Part shown: positions 6,648 to 14,387 of the stretch, in pieces
Layout of the letters: the number at the start of each line of letters is the position of its first letter
How positions within the stretch are numbered: the first letter of the stretch is position 1
NCBI GenBank assembly: GCA_003160755.1
Contig: QEXZ01000026.1
Span: 1-14,837 of the forward strand
DNA: 14,837 nucleotides
Reading direction: 5' to 3'
Source of the DNA: Methanomicrobiales archaeon
GTDB taxonomy: Archaea > Halobacteriota > Syntropharchaeia > Alkanophagales > Methanospirareceae
Translations under genes and position numbers: made by a program
The notes under the pieces: generated by a model
Databases searched by the model: none
What the model was told of the DNA's origin: nothing
What the model saw: only the letters and a program-made list of their open reading frames with translations

Positions 6648-9212
6648 ATGGAAAAAGAGGGTCTTCTACTGGACATTGATTATATAACGGAAAGAGACGA
6701 TACCGGGAACGAAAAGCCGGTGATACGACTATGGTGCAAGAGCAAAGCAGGAAAGGTTTTTGTTGTGTTAGACAAAAATTTCGAGCCGTATTTTTACGCC
6801 TTTCTTCATTCTTATTTCCATTCTTACCCCTACCGAGATATTGAAGAAACTAAGGAAGTGGTAGAAAAAATCCGTGTGGATAGAGGAGACGAACAAATAA
6901 GCGTTAAGCGAGTGGAATTTTGCCAGAAGAAATTACTTGGTGTTGAACAGAGAGGGTTAAAGATTTATGCTGAACATCCGAGGCACGTTCCGCTGCTGCG
7001 AGAGAGCGCCAAAAAAGCGGGTCTTACCGTACTTGAAGCGGACATTCTATTTGCCATTCGGTACTTGATAGACAAACAACTGAGACCTTTTGACGGCGTA
7101 AACGTGGTGGGCGAAGAAATAGAACTGGACTATGCCAATATGGCTATTCTTGCATCGGACATATCGTACAAAAAAATGAGCGGCGGGGGTGACCACCTGC
7201 CAGTGCTAAAAATCCTCGCTTTTGACTGCGAAATGGCTACGCTGAGCGGATATGGAATGCCATCAGCGAAAAATGACCCGATAACAATCATTTCTGCCGC
7301 ATACACCGAAGGAATAGGAAAAGAAGTAAAAGCAAAGCTGTTCATGATGGAAGAAGAGGGATGGACGGAAAAAGGGGATAAAAAAGTAATAACCGCTTTT
7401 TTGAACTTTGTAGCGCAATTCCAGCCGGATGTTATCGTGGGCTATAATTCTGACGCCTTTGACTGGCAGTACATAAGGGAACGTGCGAGAATGCACAGGA
7501 TTCGTTTAGTCGTGGGTGCGGATGGCAGCACGGTACAGTATGACAAGGAGAGGGGAGGTGCGTTGCCCGGAATAAACATCACGGGGCGGCTGAACGTTGA
7601 CCTTTTCAAACTCGCAAAGCGCGACTTAAGCAGCGTAAAGGTGAAGAAACTGGAAAATGTAGCCGAATACCTTGGCGTGATGAAGAAAAGCGAAAGAGTG
7701 AATTTAACGCCACGGGAGATTACCGACTACTGGGTTGACGCTTCGCCGTCGTCTGCCGTGCGACAGCAGTTATACGAATACGCAAAGGCGGATGCAGTCA
7801 GCACGCTGGGCATCGCGGAGAAGATGCTGCCACTGCAAATTGAACTTTCTAAGATGATCGGCTATCCTCTGGACGAGGTAGCAAAGATGGGGCGAGGCAG
7901 GCAGGTAGAAGCGTTTTTAACCGCAGAAGCCTTCAAAAAAGGCGAACTGGTGCCACCAAAGCGAGGAGCGGAAAAGACTTTTGAGGGTGGATTCGTGCTC
8001 CCTCCAGAAAAGGGCTTGCACGAGAATGTTATCGCCCTTGACTTCTCTTCTATGTACCCCACCATCATGATTTCCTTTAACATCTCACCTGATACATTCG
8101 TAGAAGCCCGAGGTGCAGGTGCAGAACCCGAATCGGATTTACATATCGCACCAGAGGTGGGCTATGCATTCAGAAAAACGCCAGATGGATTCTTTAAACG
8201 AATAATGAGCGATTTAATCGCACGAAGAAGAGCGATAAAGGCGGAAATGAAGAAACACGACAAAAATTCCGACCAATATCGGTTGCTGGACATACAACAG
8301 CAGAGTATCAAAATCCTCACGAACAGCTTCTATGGATATACGGGATGGAGCGCAGCGAAATTTTACAAGCGCGAATGCGCTGAAGCGACAACGGCATGGG
8401 GACGGCATTTTATAAAGCGCACGGTGGAGGTAGCGGAGAAGCTCGGATTTGAGGTGATCTATGGAGATACCGACAGCATATTTGCGAAACTCCCACTCAC
8501 GCCTGATGCAGCGGGAAAAGAGGAGGATATAAAAGCGGCGACGTGGGAGAAAGCGAGAGAAGTTTCAGCGCGTATTTCAGAGGAACTTCCGCTTGAACTC
8601 GAGATACAGGACTTCTTTAAAGCTATTTTCTTTACGGGAAAGAAGAAGAGATACGCAGCGCTTACCGACAAAGGCGAGATCATAGTGCGCGGCCTGGAAG
8701 TGCGCCGCGGGGACTGGTGCGAGCTGGCGAAAGAAGTGCAGACAGAGGTGATAGAACTCATATTAAAACAAAAAGACCCTGAAGCTGCGGTAAAATATGC
8801 TAAAACCATCATACAGGACGTAAAAGAGGGAAAAATATCCGTAGACAAGTTAACGATTTACAAGACGCTCACCAGAAAGATAAGCAGCTATGAGACAAAG
8901 CAAGCGCACGTTATGGCGGCAGAAAGAGCTTTAACTTCGTCCTCGCGCATTGTATACGAAGTTGGCTCGAAAATCCCGTATGTGATAATAAAAGGCGCGG
9001 GGAAGACGAGCGACCGCGCTTTCCCCGTGGATGTTATAGAGAGAAGCGCAGGGGACGAAATAACCGCAGAGGGGCGAACATACCAAGTTGACTGCTCGTA
9101 TTACGTCCAGCATCAGCTGATACCGGTTGCGCACCGGGTGCTGCAGCTTTTTGGCTATGACCTCTCTTCTTTTGATGATATGCGCCAGAAGACGTTAGGT
9201 CATTGGTTTTGA
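6648..9212 (+). CDS. polB: Family-B DNA polymerase with 3'-5' exonuclease
   Basis: An 854-aa replicative or repair polymerase with all family-B motifs in order. Exonuclease: Exo I FDCEMA (Asp193, Glu195), Exo II YNSDAFD (266-272), Exo III YAKADA (Tyr378, Asp382). Polymerase: motif A DFSSMYPTI (465-473), motif B KILTNSFYG (555-563), motif C YGDTDS (605-610) and KKKRY (665-669) for primer-template contact. All catalytic carboxylates are present, so both activities should be intact. The last eight residues, QKTLGHWF, fit a PCNA-interacting PIP box (QxxLxxWF) at the extreme C-terminus. The length is somewhat above the roughly 775-790 aa of Thermococcales PolB. No intein is present. The histone gene follows on the same strand under its own promoter. 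Confidence 0.96.
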   Translation: MEKEGLLLDIDYITERDDTGNEKPVIRLWCKSKAGKVFVVLDKNFEPYFYAFLHSYFHSYPYRDIEETKEVVEKIRVDRGDEQISVKRVEFCQKKLLGVEQRGLKIYAEHPRHVPLLRESAKKAGLTVLEADILFAIRYLIDKQLRPFDGVNVVGEEIELDYANMAILASDISYKKMSGGGDHLPVLKILAFDCEMATLSGYGMPSAKNDPITIISAAYTEGIGKEVKAKLFMMEEEGWTEKGDKKVITAFLNFVAQFQPDVIVGYNSDAFDWQYIRERARMHRIRLVVGADGSTVQYDKERGGALPGINITGRLNVDLFKLAKRDLSSVKVKKLENVAEYLGVMKKSERVNLTPREITDYWVDASPSSAVRQQLYEYAKADAVSTLGIAEKMLPLQIELSKMIGYPLDEVAKMGRGRQVEAFLTAEAFKKGELVPPKRGAEKTFEGGFVLPPEKGLHENVIALDFSSMYPTIMISFNISPDTFVEARGAGAEPESDLHIAPEVGYAFRKTPDGFFKRIMSDLIARRRAIKAEMKKHDKNSDQYRLLDIQQQSIKILTNSFYGYTGWSAAKFYKRECAEATTAWGRHFIKRTVEVAEKLGFEVIYGDTDSIFAKLPLTPDAAGKEEDIKAATWEKAREVSARISEELPLELEIQDFFKAIFFTGKKKRYAALTDKGEIIVRGLEVRRGDWCELAKEVQTEVIELILKQKDPEAAVKYAKTIIQDVKEGKISVDKLTIYKTLTRKISSYETKQAHVMAAERALTSSSRIVYEVGSKIPYVIIKGAGKTSDRAFPVDVIERSAGDEITAEGRTYQVDCSYYVQHQLIPVAHRVLQLFGYDLSSFDDMRQKTLGHWF

Positions 9213-9235
9213 TGGTGTTTTAGAGGTCAGACAAC

Positions 9236-9278
9236 CGAAAAGCTTATATACCCCTCTGTATTATGTAATCACCGTGAT
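9236..9278 (+). promoter_or_regulatory. Histone gene promoter and ribosome-binding site
   Basis: CGAAAAG (BRE-like) and CTTATATA (TATA, 9243-9250) are followed about 25 nt later by GTGAT at 9274-9278, which is complementary to the archaeal 16S rRNA 3' end and sits 4 nt before ATG 9283. The predicted leader is only about 12 nt. This is the best promoter in the window. Confidence 0.7.
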
Positions 9279-9282
9279 AAAA

Positions 9283-9483
9283 ATGGCTGAAATACCAACA
9301 GCACCTGTAACCAGGTTAATGAGAAACGCCGGAGCAGAGAGAGTCAGCGAAGATGCGAGTCAGGCATTGGTAGAGGTATTAGAAGAATATGGCGAAAAAG
9401 TAGCGGCAAAATCCGTAAGCCTCGCCAGACATGCCGGAAGGAAGACAGTGAAAGCAGAGGACGTTTTGGAAGCAGTAGCGTAG
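9283..9483 (+). CDS. Archaeal histone (HMf type)
   Basis: A 66-aa single histone fold that wraps DNA as dimers and longer polymers. It matches the HMf family throughout: IPTAPVTRLMRNAGAERVS (N-terminal helix and first DNA-binding loop), the long central helix, then LARHAGRKTVKAEDV with the RKT DNA-contact loop. The frame can begin at GTG 9274, but that GTG is part of the Shine-Dalgarno match GTGAT, so I use ATG 9283, giving MAEIPTAPV as in the family. Compared with HMfB it lacks the last few basic residues (RRFKK) and ends LEAVA. It stands alone, with its own TATA element upstream and a hairpin with a T-run downstream, as expected of a highly expressed gene. Confidence 0.95.
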   Translation: MAEIPTAPVTRLMRNAGAERVSEDASQALVEVLEEYGEKVAAKSVSLARHAGRKTVKAEDVLEAVA

Positions 9484-9494
9484 AAGAAAAGTAG

Positions 9495-9547
9495 AATAAA
9501 GGGGAACTAAAAAACATACAAAATTTACCCCTTTTTATTTTTTTTTT
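9495..9547 (+). terminator. Hairpin and T-run terminator after the histone gene
   Basis: AAAGGGG (9498-9504) pairs with CCCCTTT (9528-9534) around a 23-nt loop and runs into a T-rich tract with one interrupting A, to 9547. It starts 11 nt after the histone stop. nadM converges from the other side and ends at 9555, so the element also separates the two transcription units. Confidence 0.65.
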
Positions 9548-9554
9548 GAAACTC

Positions 9555-10067
9555 TCACTGACGGTCACTTCTACGCAAATTCTCCATCCTTCTTAACCCG
9601 TCTATCTCCTTTATCACTTCTGTAACCGCTTCGGGCACTAAAACCGCCCAGTTTTCGTTGTTCAGCATTCGTCTTCTTATCTCGCTACCCGAATATTCTT
9701 TCCTATTGAATAGCAAAGGAGCATGAACTTCGTAGCCTCGCTCTTCAAATAAACGCTCTATTAACGGGTTATTTGTAAATACCTCATCCACAGGGGGCAT
9801 CAATGACTCAACGTGCGAAACCCAGACCGCGTTCCAGTTTACATCTAAGATGGGCACGATATAAAAGTTGGAAATGCCATCATCTCTTAAGGACTTTGAA
9901 ATCATCAGATAGCGTTCCCCAGCAGTAAAAGGGTTCTCCAACTCGTGGCTTCTTTGCGCTGACCCTATAACTATAATGACTTCATCCGCTTCAGAAGCGA
10001 TTTCTTTTATTACTGCATGGTGCCCGAGATGGTAGGGCTGGAATCGCCCTATGTATAGCGCTCTCAT
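9555..10067 (-). CDS. nadM: Nicotinamide-nucleotide adenylyltransferase
   Basis: A 170-aa archaeal-type NMN adenylyltransferase that joins NMN and ATP into NAD+ and diphosphate, the last coenzyme-forming step of NAD synthesis. The nucleotidyltransferase motif GRFQPYHLGHH is at 7-17, ENPFTAGER at 44-52, the conserved W78-N79 region follows, and the C-terminal ISSTxxR-type motif appears as SGSEIRRRM at 126-134. The fold is cytoplasmic. Its ATG lies one base after the stop of the upstream two-TM gene and is preceded by GGAG, so it is the last gene of a cluster that begins with a surface protein. No functional link between them is evident, and the arrangement may be only cotranscription. Confidence 0.94.
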   Translation of the reverse strand: MRALYIGRFQPYHLGHHAVIKEIASEADEVIIVIGSAQRSHELENPFTAGERYLMISKSLRDDGISNFYIVPILDVNWNAVWVSHVESLMPPVDEVFTNNPLIERLFEERGYEVHAPLLFNRKEYSGSEIRRRMLNNENWAVLVPEAVTEVIKEIDGLRRMENLRRSDRQ

Positions 10068-10068
10068 T

Positions 10069-10350
10069 TTATTTCTCCTTTACAATTACCGCTCTTAACA
10101 AATATACGACCACAGCGATGACGCATGCCACGAAGCCTGCTTGTACCAAAGAGCGGTATTTATACTCGAATAGCGCGGAAATAGCATGCATAGCAAAGAA
10201 ATAGAATTGAAAGACAGCCACGGCGAGTAAGATCATAAGGATTACGAAAACACCGAGCCTGAAATACCTGAAAATATCCTCTGATGCGAATCTCTCTTCT
10301 TCCCTCTTTTCCTTCATAGCCTCCTCCCGTTTTTCTTCTTCTTTTTCCAT
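10069..10350 (-). CDS. Small two-helix membrane protein, unknown function
   Basis: A 93-aa protein I do not recognise. Residues 1-25 are extremely charged (Glu/Lys/Arg-rich), likely a cytoplasmic helix. Two hydrophobic segments follow, about 32-57 (LGVFVILMILLAVAVFQFYFF) and 68-89 (LVQAGFVACVIAVVVYLL), and a short basic tail ends the protein. It lies 2 nt after the PGF-CTERM protein gene and 1 nt before nadM, so it is surely translated within the same message. A role as membrane partner of the upstream surface protein is only a guess from spacing. Confidence 0.75.
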   Translation of the reverse strand: MEKEEEKREEAMKEKREEERFASEDIFRYFRLGVFVILMILLAVAVFQFYFFAMHAISALFEYKYRSLVQAGFVACVIAVVVYLLRAVIVKEK

Positions 10351-10352
10351 TC

Positions 10353-11378
10353 TTATATACTCCCTCTCCTTTTCTTTAGCAGTAAAACAAAGACGATAAA
10401 AAGTGCGAAAGCTGCGAATAAAGTTTCAAAGCCCGGCGCCTCCGGTGCTGGGGTAGGATAAGGCATAGGCTCAGGGACTGGTGCACTTGGATGGATGAAA
10501 TCAGTAATTTCTACCTTGGGTGAAATTTCTACCGTCTTCTCTTTCGCTTCTACTACTACCGTTCTGTTCACAAAAGGACTTAATAGAACCATTCCACTGC
10601 TCTCTTTTATTATCCTTTCTGATTGCCATATTTGAATCTCAAATATGTAATCCCTGCCACTAAGCACCCTCACCTCTGCGTAATGTAGCGATGTAGTGCC
10701 TTCTTTTAGGACCCCGAGGTCTTCCCACCCCCTGTCTGCTATTAACCTCGTTTCGTTGTCCCTCGCCTTTATCAAAGCTCTCAGACCGCCGACATCTTTT
10801 CCGAGATTGTCAATGTATAGAGTGATATTGACGATTGCATACTCCTTCTCTTTCCCCCTTCCGCTCTCTACTTCTACGGCTTCCACGAAGAAATCAAGTT
10901 CCCGTATGGAAATTTTTGCAACAGAAGGAGGTTCTAATCGAGATAATCCATAAATCGTTCTTTCGCCCCGCAGTATGCCTTTACCGTCTTCAAAAACAAC
11001 TATTTGCAGTCTATATCCTCCTTCCTTCGGAAGCTTCAAGTACGTGTTAGCAGATTTTGTCTCTCTTCCGCCTATTTCCCCCACTTTCGAGCCATTAGAA
11101 GCTACGAGTAAATTTGTATCTGCATCGTATGCCTTCACCAGGAGGTCTATTTCGCCGGATTTCGCACCCCCGCTATTATCCAGATACGTGGTCACATTTA
11201 ACATTACATCGGCAATACCAAGCGCTTCCGCAGATATGTCTATATCAGCGATTCTTATTTCAGACCGCTCATAAGATTTTAAACCGCCGCCAATCGTTGC
11301 TACTAATGCAATTAGCACTAAGAACGCAAACACTACCGCAACTGTTGCAATTGTCAGTTGTTTTCCCTGCAAGTCCAT
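10353..11378 (-). CDS. Surface protein with PGF-CTERM sorting signal and two related beta domains
   Basis: A 341-aa protein with a membrane segment near the N-terminus (about 9-30), a long exported region and a Pro-rich linker (296-314). The tail is PGFE (315-318), then a hydrophobic helix (319-334), then KKRR. The tail fits the archaeosortase target signal PGF-CTERM, which is cleaved while the protein is lipid-anchored to the archaeal envelope. The exported part contains two similar units, about 40-145 and 155-268, each with an I(R/S)I..(I/L)D start, V.(V/I)T.Y(L/I)DN.G and a terminal Y.(L/F).I..(F/W)...I stretch. I believe they match the DUF7490-type domain common in PGF-CTERM proteins, from memory. 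N-glycosylation sequons occur at Asn61, 95, 184, 208 and 271. It heads a cluster with the two-TM protein and nadM. Confidence 0.8.
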   Translation of the reverse strand: MDLQGKQLTIATVAVVFAFLVLIALVATIGGGLKSYERSEIRIADIDISAEALGIADVMLNVTTYLDNSGGAKSGEIDLLVKAYDADTNLLVASNGSKVGEIGGRETKSANTYLKLPKEGGYRLQIVVFEDGKGILRGERTIYGLSRLEPPSVAKISIRELDFFVEAVEVESGRGKEKEYAIVNITLYIDNLGKDVGGLRALIKARDNETRLIADRGWEDLGVLKEGTTSLHYAEVRVLSGRDYIFEIQIWQSERIIKESSGMVLLSPFVNRTVVVEAKEKTVEISPKVEITDFIHPSAPVPEPMPYPTPAPEAPGFETLFAAFALFIVFVLLLKKRRGSI

Positions 11379-11400
11379 ACCCTTTCCTTATTTTTCCTCC

Positions 11401-11412
11401 TTTATAAATATT
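11401..11412. promoter_or_regulatory. Candidate shared TATA region for divergent surface-protein and DJ-1 genes
   Basis: TTTATAAATATT reads as a TATA element on both strands. For the plus gene it predicts a start near 11431 and a leader of about 30 nt containing GGAGGT (11448-11453). For the minus gene it would place the start at about the ATG itself (leaderless). A second minus-strand candidate, AATATAATATG near 11447-11437, would include the upstream GGAGG. Confidence 0.4.
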
Positions 11413-11461
11413 TGTGCATTGCTATTATTAGCGGGGCATATTATATTGGAGGTAAGAAAAA

Positions 11462-12007
11462 ATGGCTGTCGTTGTATTTTTGGCTACGGGATTTGAAGAG
11501 ATAGAAGCTATGGGTATTGTGGACACACTCAGAAGAGCAGGGATAGAGGTTGTGATTGCAGGTCTTCAAACGGGCGCTATCGAAGGCGGGCATGGGGTCA
11601 AAGTGGTTCCGGATAGAGAAATAGAAGGGATTAATATCGGGGATTTTGATGCGGTCATTTTGCCCGGTGGGTCTCCAGGGTACGTGAATCTGGGTAACGA
11701 TAAGCGCGTTTTGGATGCAGTGAGAAAAGCATTTGAACTCGGTAAAGTCGTTGCGGCTATCTGTGCTGCACCTTCGGTATTGGCAAAAGCGGGGATTTTA
11801 GAGGGCAAAAAAGCGACGATTTATCCGGGTTTGGAAACCACTTTAGCCGGGGCAAAACACATCAATGAGCGAGTGGTAGAGGATGGTAAGATAATCACCA
11901 GTCAGGGTCCGGGGACTGCGCTCGAATTCGGCGTTAAACTGGTTGAGATATTAGCCGGCGAGAAGAGCGCACGCGAACTTAAGAATAGCCTCGTAGCAAA
12001 CTTTTAG
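11462..12007 (+). CDS. DJ-1/PfpI family protein (class I glutamine amidotransferase-like)
   Basis: A 181-aa protein with the DJ-1/ThiJ/PfpI fold. The nucleophile elbow AAICAAPSVLAKAG places Cys101 where DJ-1 has Cys106, and Glu15 in GFEEIEA matches the DJ-1 glutamate that tunes the cysteine. LPGGSPG (67-73) and TSQGPGTALEF near the C-terminus are the other family signatures. The position of the third DJ-1 residue (His126) is Tyr121 here, so a protease-type triad is not obvious. Family members are reported as glyoxalase/deglycase-like or chaperone-like stress proteins; the substrate cannot be told from sequence. A strong GGAGGT lies 8 nt before ATG 11462. It is the first gene of a plus-strand run, with the next gene 17 nt downstream. 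Confidence 0.92.
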   Translation: MAVVVFLATGFEEIEAMGIVDTLRRAGIEVVIAGLQTGAIEGGHGVKVVPDREIEGINIGDFDAVILPGGSPGYVNLGNDKRVLDAVRKAFELGKVVAAICAAPSVLAKAGILEGKKATIYPGLETTLAGAKHINERVVEDGKIITSQGPGTALEFGVKLVEILAGEKSARELKNSLVANF

Positions 12008-12024
12008 ATGTAGCTACCGGAAGA

Positions 12025-12270
12025 ATGAAAATAACAACGTGGGTGGGTGTTGCGGTATTCCTCGTGGGCATACTGATTATGAGTGCATATAGCATGTATC
12101 CCCTTTTCAAACCAGAAGCAGGAGAATCCACGATACTGCTTGGAATAAAAGTCAGCATAGCAATGATGGCTATCGGCGCAGCTATTTTAATAATAACAAT
12201 GAGTGTTGAGAGATATAAAGAATGGAAGAAAATGAAAGAGGAGATAAGTGAGGAGGAGTTGAGACCATGA
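12025..12270 (+). CDS. Small two-helix membrane protein coupled to a UPF0145 gene
   Basis: An 81-aa protein of unknown function. Two hydrophobic helices (about 6-26 and 36-60) are joined by a short loop, followed by a charged Lys/Glu tail (62-80) that is probably cytoplasmic. Its last codons overlap the next gene as ATGA, so the two proteins are translated together. A membrane anchor for the soluble UPF0145 protein is a reasonable but untested idea. The start is weakly supported by GGAAG just upstream of the ATG. Confidence 0.75.
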   Translation: MKITTWVGVAVFLVGILIMSAYSMYPLFKPEAGESTILLGIKVSIAMMAIGAAILIITMSVERYKEWKKMKEEISEEELRP

Positions 12271-12587
12271 CCATGATAGTTGTAAATACTGATTTTGTCC
12301 CCGGAAAGGAGATAGCAGAGGTTTTAGGGATTGTGAAAGGAAATGTAATTCAAGCGAAGCATATCGGAAAAGATATAGCCGCGGGATTTCGGCACCTCGT
12401 CGGCGGTGAGATAAAGGAATACACGGAGATGATGAGCGAGGCGAGAGAAATCGCACTGAAAAGAATGACGGAGAAGGCGGAGGAGATGGGTGCGGACGCA
12501 ATCGTAAATGTGAGGTTTATGACTTCGATGGTGATGACTGGTGCCGCGGAGATACTCGCATACGGGACTGCGGTGAAGTTAAGGTGA
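12267..12587 (+). CDS. UPF0145 / YbjQ-like protein
   Basis: A 106-aa member of the YbjQ (DUF74, UPF0145) family, which covers nearly the entire chain: an N-terminal TDFVPGKEI start, VKGNVIQAKHIGKDIAAGFRH, GGEIKEYTEM (47-56), ARxxALxRM, and AxxxGADAIVNVRF with a final GTAVKL strand. Known structures of this family are small oligomeric (pentameric) rings; the biochemical role is unknown, with metal binding sometimes suggested. It overlaps the preceding membrane-protein gene by 4 nt (ATGA). MIVV two codons later is an equally possible start. The insertion sequence begins 35 nt after its stop and does not disrupt it. Confidence 0.9.
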   Translation: MTMIVVNTDFVPGKEIAEVLGIVKGNVIQAKHIGKDIAAGFRHLVGGEIKEYTEMMSEAREIALKRMTEKAEEMGADAIVNVRFMTSMVMTGAAEILAYGTAVKLR

Positions 12588-12621
12588 AGTAAAGTAAGGT
12601 AAAAAACAGGAGAGAGAATAA

Positions 12622-12643
12622 CCATGCCGTCAAGATAGGCTTG
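12622..12643 (+). repeat. Left terminal inverted repeat of the insertion sequence
   Basis: Begins CCATGCCGTCAAG and matches the reverse complement of 14816-14837 at 18 of 22 positions. It lies 7 nt beyond the transposase stop codon, as expected for an element end. The exact outer base is uncertain by a few nucleotides. Confidence 0.75.
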
Positions 12644-12650
12644 GATTTTT

Positions 12651-14387
12651 TCAGCATAAGCAAACCGCTTCCATATCCGCCTCTACACCTAAAATGGATT
12701 GTAATGTATAGACCAATTCATTGGATGATCCAGTCGTCTCTAAAGCTTGTATAAAATCTTCCAGAATACCCATCCGTTTTTCATCAGCAATTTGTATTTC
12801 GGGACCTTTTCTTGTTTCGCGATATTCTTTTCGGAGTATTGGGAGGTCATTTACAAAAGGACTCAAAGAATAACCAAGATCCACCACATCACGCAATATT
12901 CCTTTCTGATACGTCGGGTTCCATAAGTTTGATAGGATTGCTAACAAGTCTCCAAATTGTTCCATCTCGCTATTGGTCTCTGATCTGCCAGTACGCTCTC
13001 GTATAGCCTTTCTCGTTCTGCGATGGCTGCTCTCTAACCCGTTGTTATGGCGTCTGAATGCGACTTTTTTACCGTTAACGATAGGTTCAGGGACAAATAG
13101 CTCTTTCCAATGGCTTTCAAAGGCATCGTTGATCGCAGATGCAATTTGTGGATATTCTCCTCCCAGTTCTCGGCTTTCCTCACGGATTCTAGCCAATACG
13201 ACCCTTATATTCTTCGTAATAACCTCCAGGTCAATATCGTCCGGTGAAGTGTCTTTCAGATTAGTTCTGCGGCTTAGCCTCAAGTTATCACGCAACTCGT
13301 CCAGCCATTCCAACGTTTTATCCAAGAGGCAATAATACTTAAACACCTCTGAATCCTCCAGAACGGACCTTAAACACGCATTCAAGTCCATCAATGGTTT
13401 GTAGACAAACTGATCCGATGCGTTCCACCGGATTAGCCTGCTAACCAGGTTAGATACCTCTCTAATCCGATAATATTGGACAATATACGATATTGGGTGG
13501 CTTATCCATTTAACATGCTTTTCTATGGGGTAAAGCAAGTAATCCACGGCTATGTGCACCCACCGCTGTTGAAGCTTCGTCATGCCGTTGTCTCCACTTT
13601 CTGCGTTGCGCAGCGCTCTTAACCGGCGAGTAAGCCGGTGTTTAACCATCGCGTGCTTCAAACGCTTGTGATACCCGGTTACCAGATCTTTTTCCAGATT
13701 TCTAATGAAATGTACTTGGCATATCTGTTGGGGCTTGTTTGGGAAGCTATTTGAGGCGCATAGCGCGAGACCTTTTGCCATGTCCCGGACTATAACGAGC
13801 GGTGAGCCATAGGTCTTTTTAAATTTTGATAGGATGGGTTGTACATGTTCCTCTGCTTCAGAGGGAATTAAATCCGCGTCGAGTACTATGCCATTGTGTC
13901 CTTCTTGTAATACAAAGACAACTCTTCCGCCGGACCTATGGGTTCCATCCATATGGAGAATCATACCGCCGTTGCGGTCAATCAAAGCCTTTATCTCAGC
14001 CGTTTTAGCCTCGTGGAGTTGCTTGAAAAGCAAGAGGAAATCAAGGCTGCGATTTGATATAGTCCCCGTTGAAAGGGCGATGCCCTTTGCCCTGAGAAAT
14101 GCCCGTATTTCATGACGTTTCATCCCAATACGCCAACGGAGAAGTCCGATTAATAAGGTTACATTCAGGTCTGTGCAGCATTTTGGTATTAGTGGTGCTT
14201 CCGCCTCATCATGAATCGTGATACATTCGCCAGGATGGTTTTTGCATGCCACGACTTTTACCCGGGTAGTTTTTGCCCCATGAAGAGAGGTTATTGGCCG
14301 TTTGTAGGTGTAGCGGACTGTTAATCCTCGACCACAGATTGCGCACTGCTCTTTCCTTTTCTCCGAAACACCAGACGAAGGCGAGTT
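12651..14387 (-). CDS. Transposase, DDE catalytic part (orfB, reached by -1 frameshift)
   Basis: The frame is open from 14396 to the stop at 12651, but the first usable start is GTG 14252, which would remove CxxC of a cysteine cluster. Joined to the upstream frame it gives a 683-aa protein. In fused numbering the cluster is Cys120, Cys123, Cys153 and Cys160 (CxxC...CKNHPGEC), a likely zinc-binding DNA-recognition domain. The catalytic core follows: DGT (Asp252), VRDMAKGL (Asp307), CQVHFIRNL with the CxxH pair Cys328/His331, and NNGLESSHRRTRKAIRERTGR with Glu557. The D...D...CxxH...NxxE layout with a helical insertion before the Glu is that of IS256/Mutator-class transposases. The core looks intact. 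Standard gene calling would report only 12651-14252. Confidence 0.85.
   Translation of the reverse strand, partial: NSPSSGVSEKRKEQCAICGRGLTVRYTYKRPITSLHGAKTTRVKVVACKNHPGECITIHDEAEAPLIPKCCTDLNVTLLIGLLRWRIGMKRHEIRAFLRAKGIALSTGTISNRSLDFLLLFKQLHEAKTAEIKALIDRNGGMILHMDGTHRSGGRVVFVLQEGHNGIVLDADLIPSEAEEHVQPILSKFKKTYGSPLVIVRDMAKGLALCASNSFPNKPQQICQVHFIRNLEKDLVTGYHKRLKHAMVKHRLTRRLRALRNAESGDNGMTKLQQRWVHIAVDYLLYPIEKHVKWISHPISYIVQYYRIREVSNLVSRLIRWNASDQFVYKPLMDLNACLRSVLEDSEVFKYYCLLDKTLEWLDELRDNLRLSRRTNLKDTSPDDIDLEVITKNIRVVLARIREESRELGGEYPQIASAINDAFESHWKELFVPEPIVNGKKVAFRRHNNGLESSHRRTRKAIRERTGRSETNSEMEQFGDLLAILSNLWNPTYQKGILRDVVDLGYSLSPFVNDLPILRKEYRETRKGPEIQIADEKRMGILEDFIQALETTGSSNELVYTLQSILGVEADMEAVCLC

Noticed and set aside
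9274..9282. GTG start for the histone, giving 69 aa
   Set aside because: The GTG is part of GTGAT, the best ribosome-binding match, and the family aligns from the ATG at 9283.
12588..12621. Short GTGAAGT/AAGTAAGGT-like repeats after the UPF0145 gene
   Set aside because: Only a few bases each and partly coding; no supported role.
12651..14252. Stand-alone 533-aa transposase starting at GTG 14252
   Set aside because: That start splits the cysteine cluster whose CxxC lies upstream in the same open frame; the frameshifted product is more coherent, though an internal start cannot be excluded.
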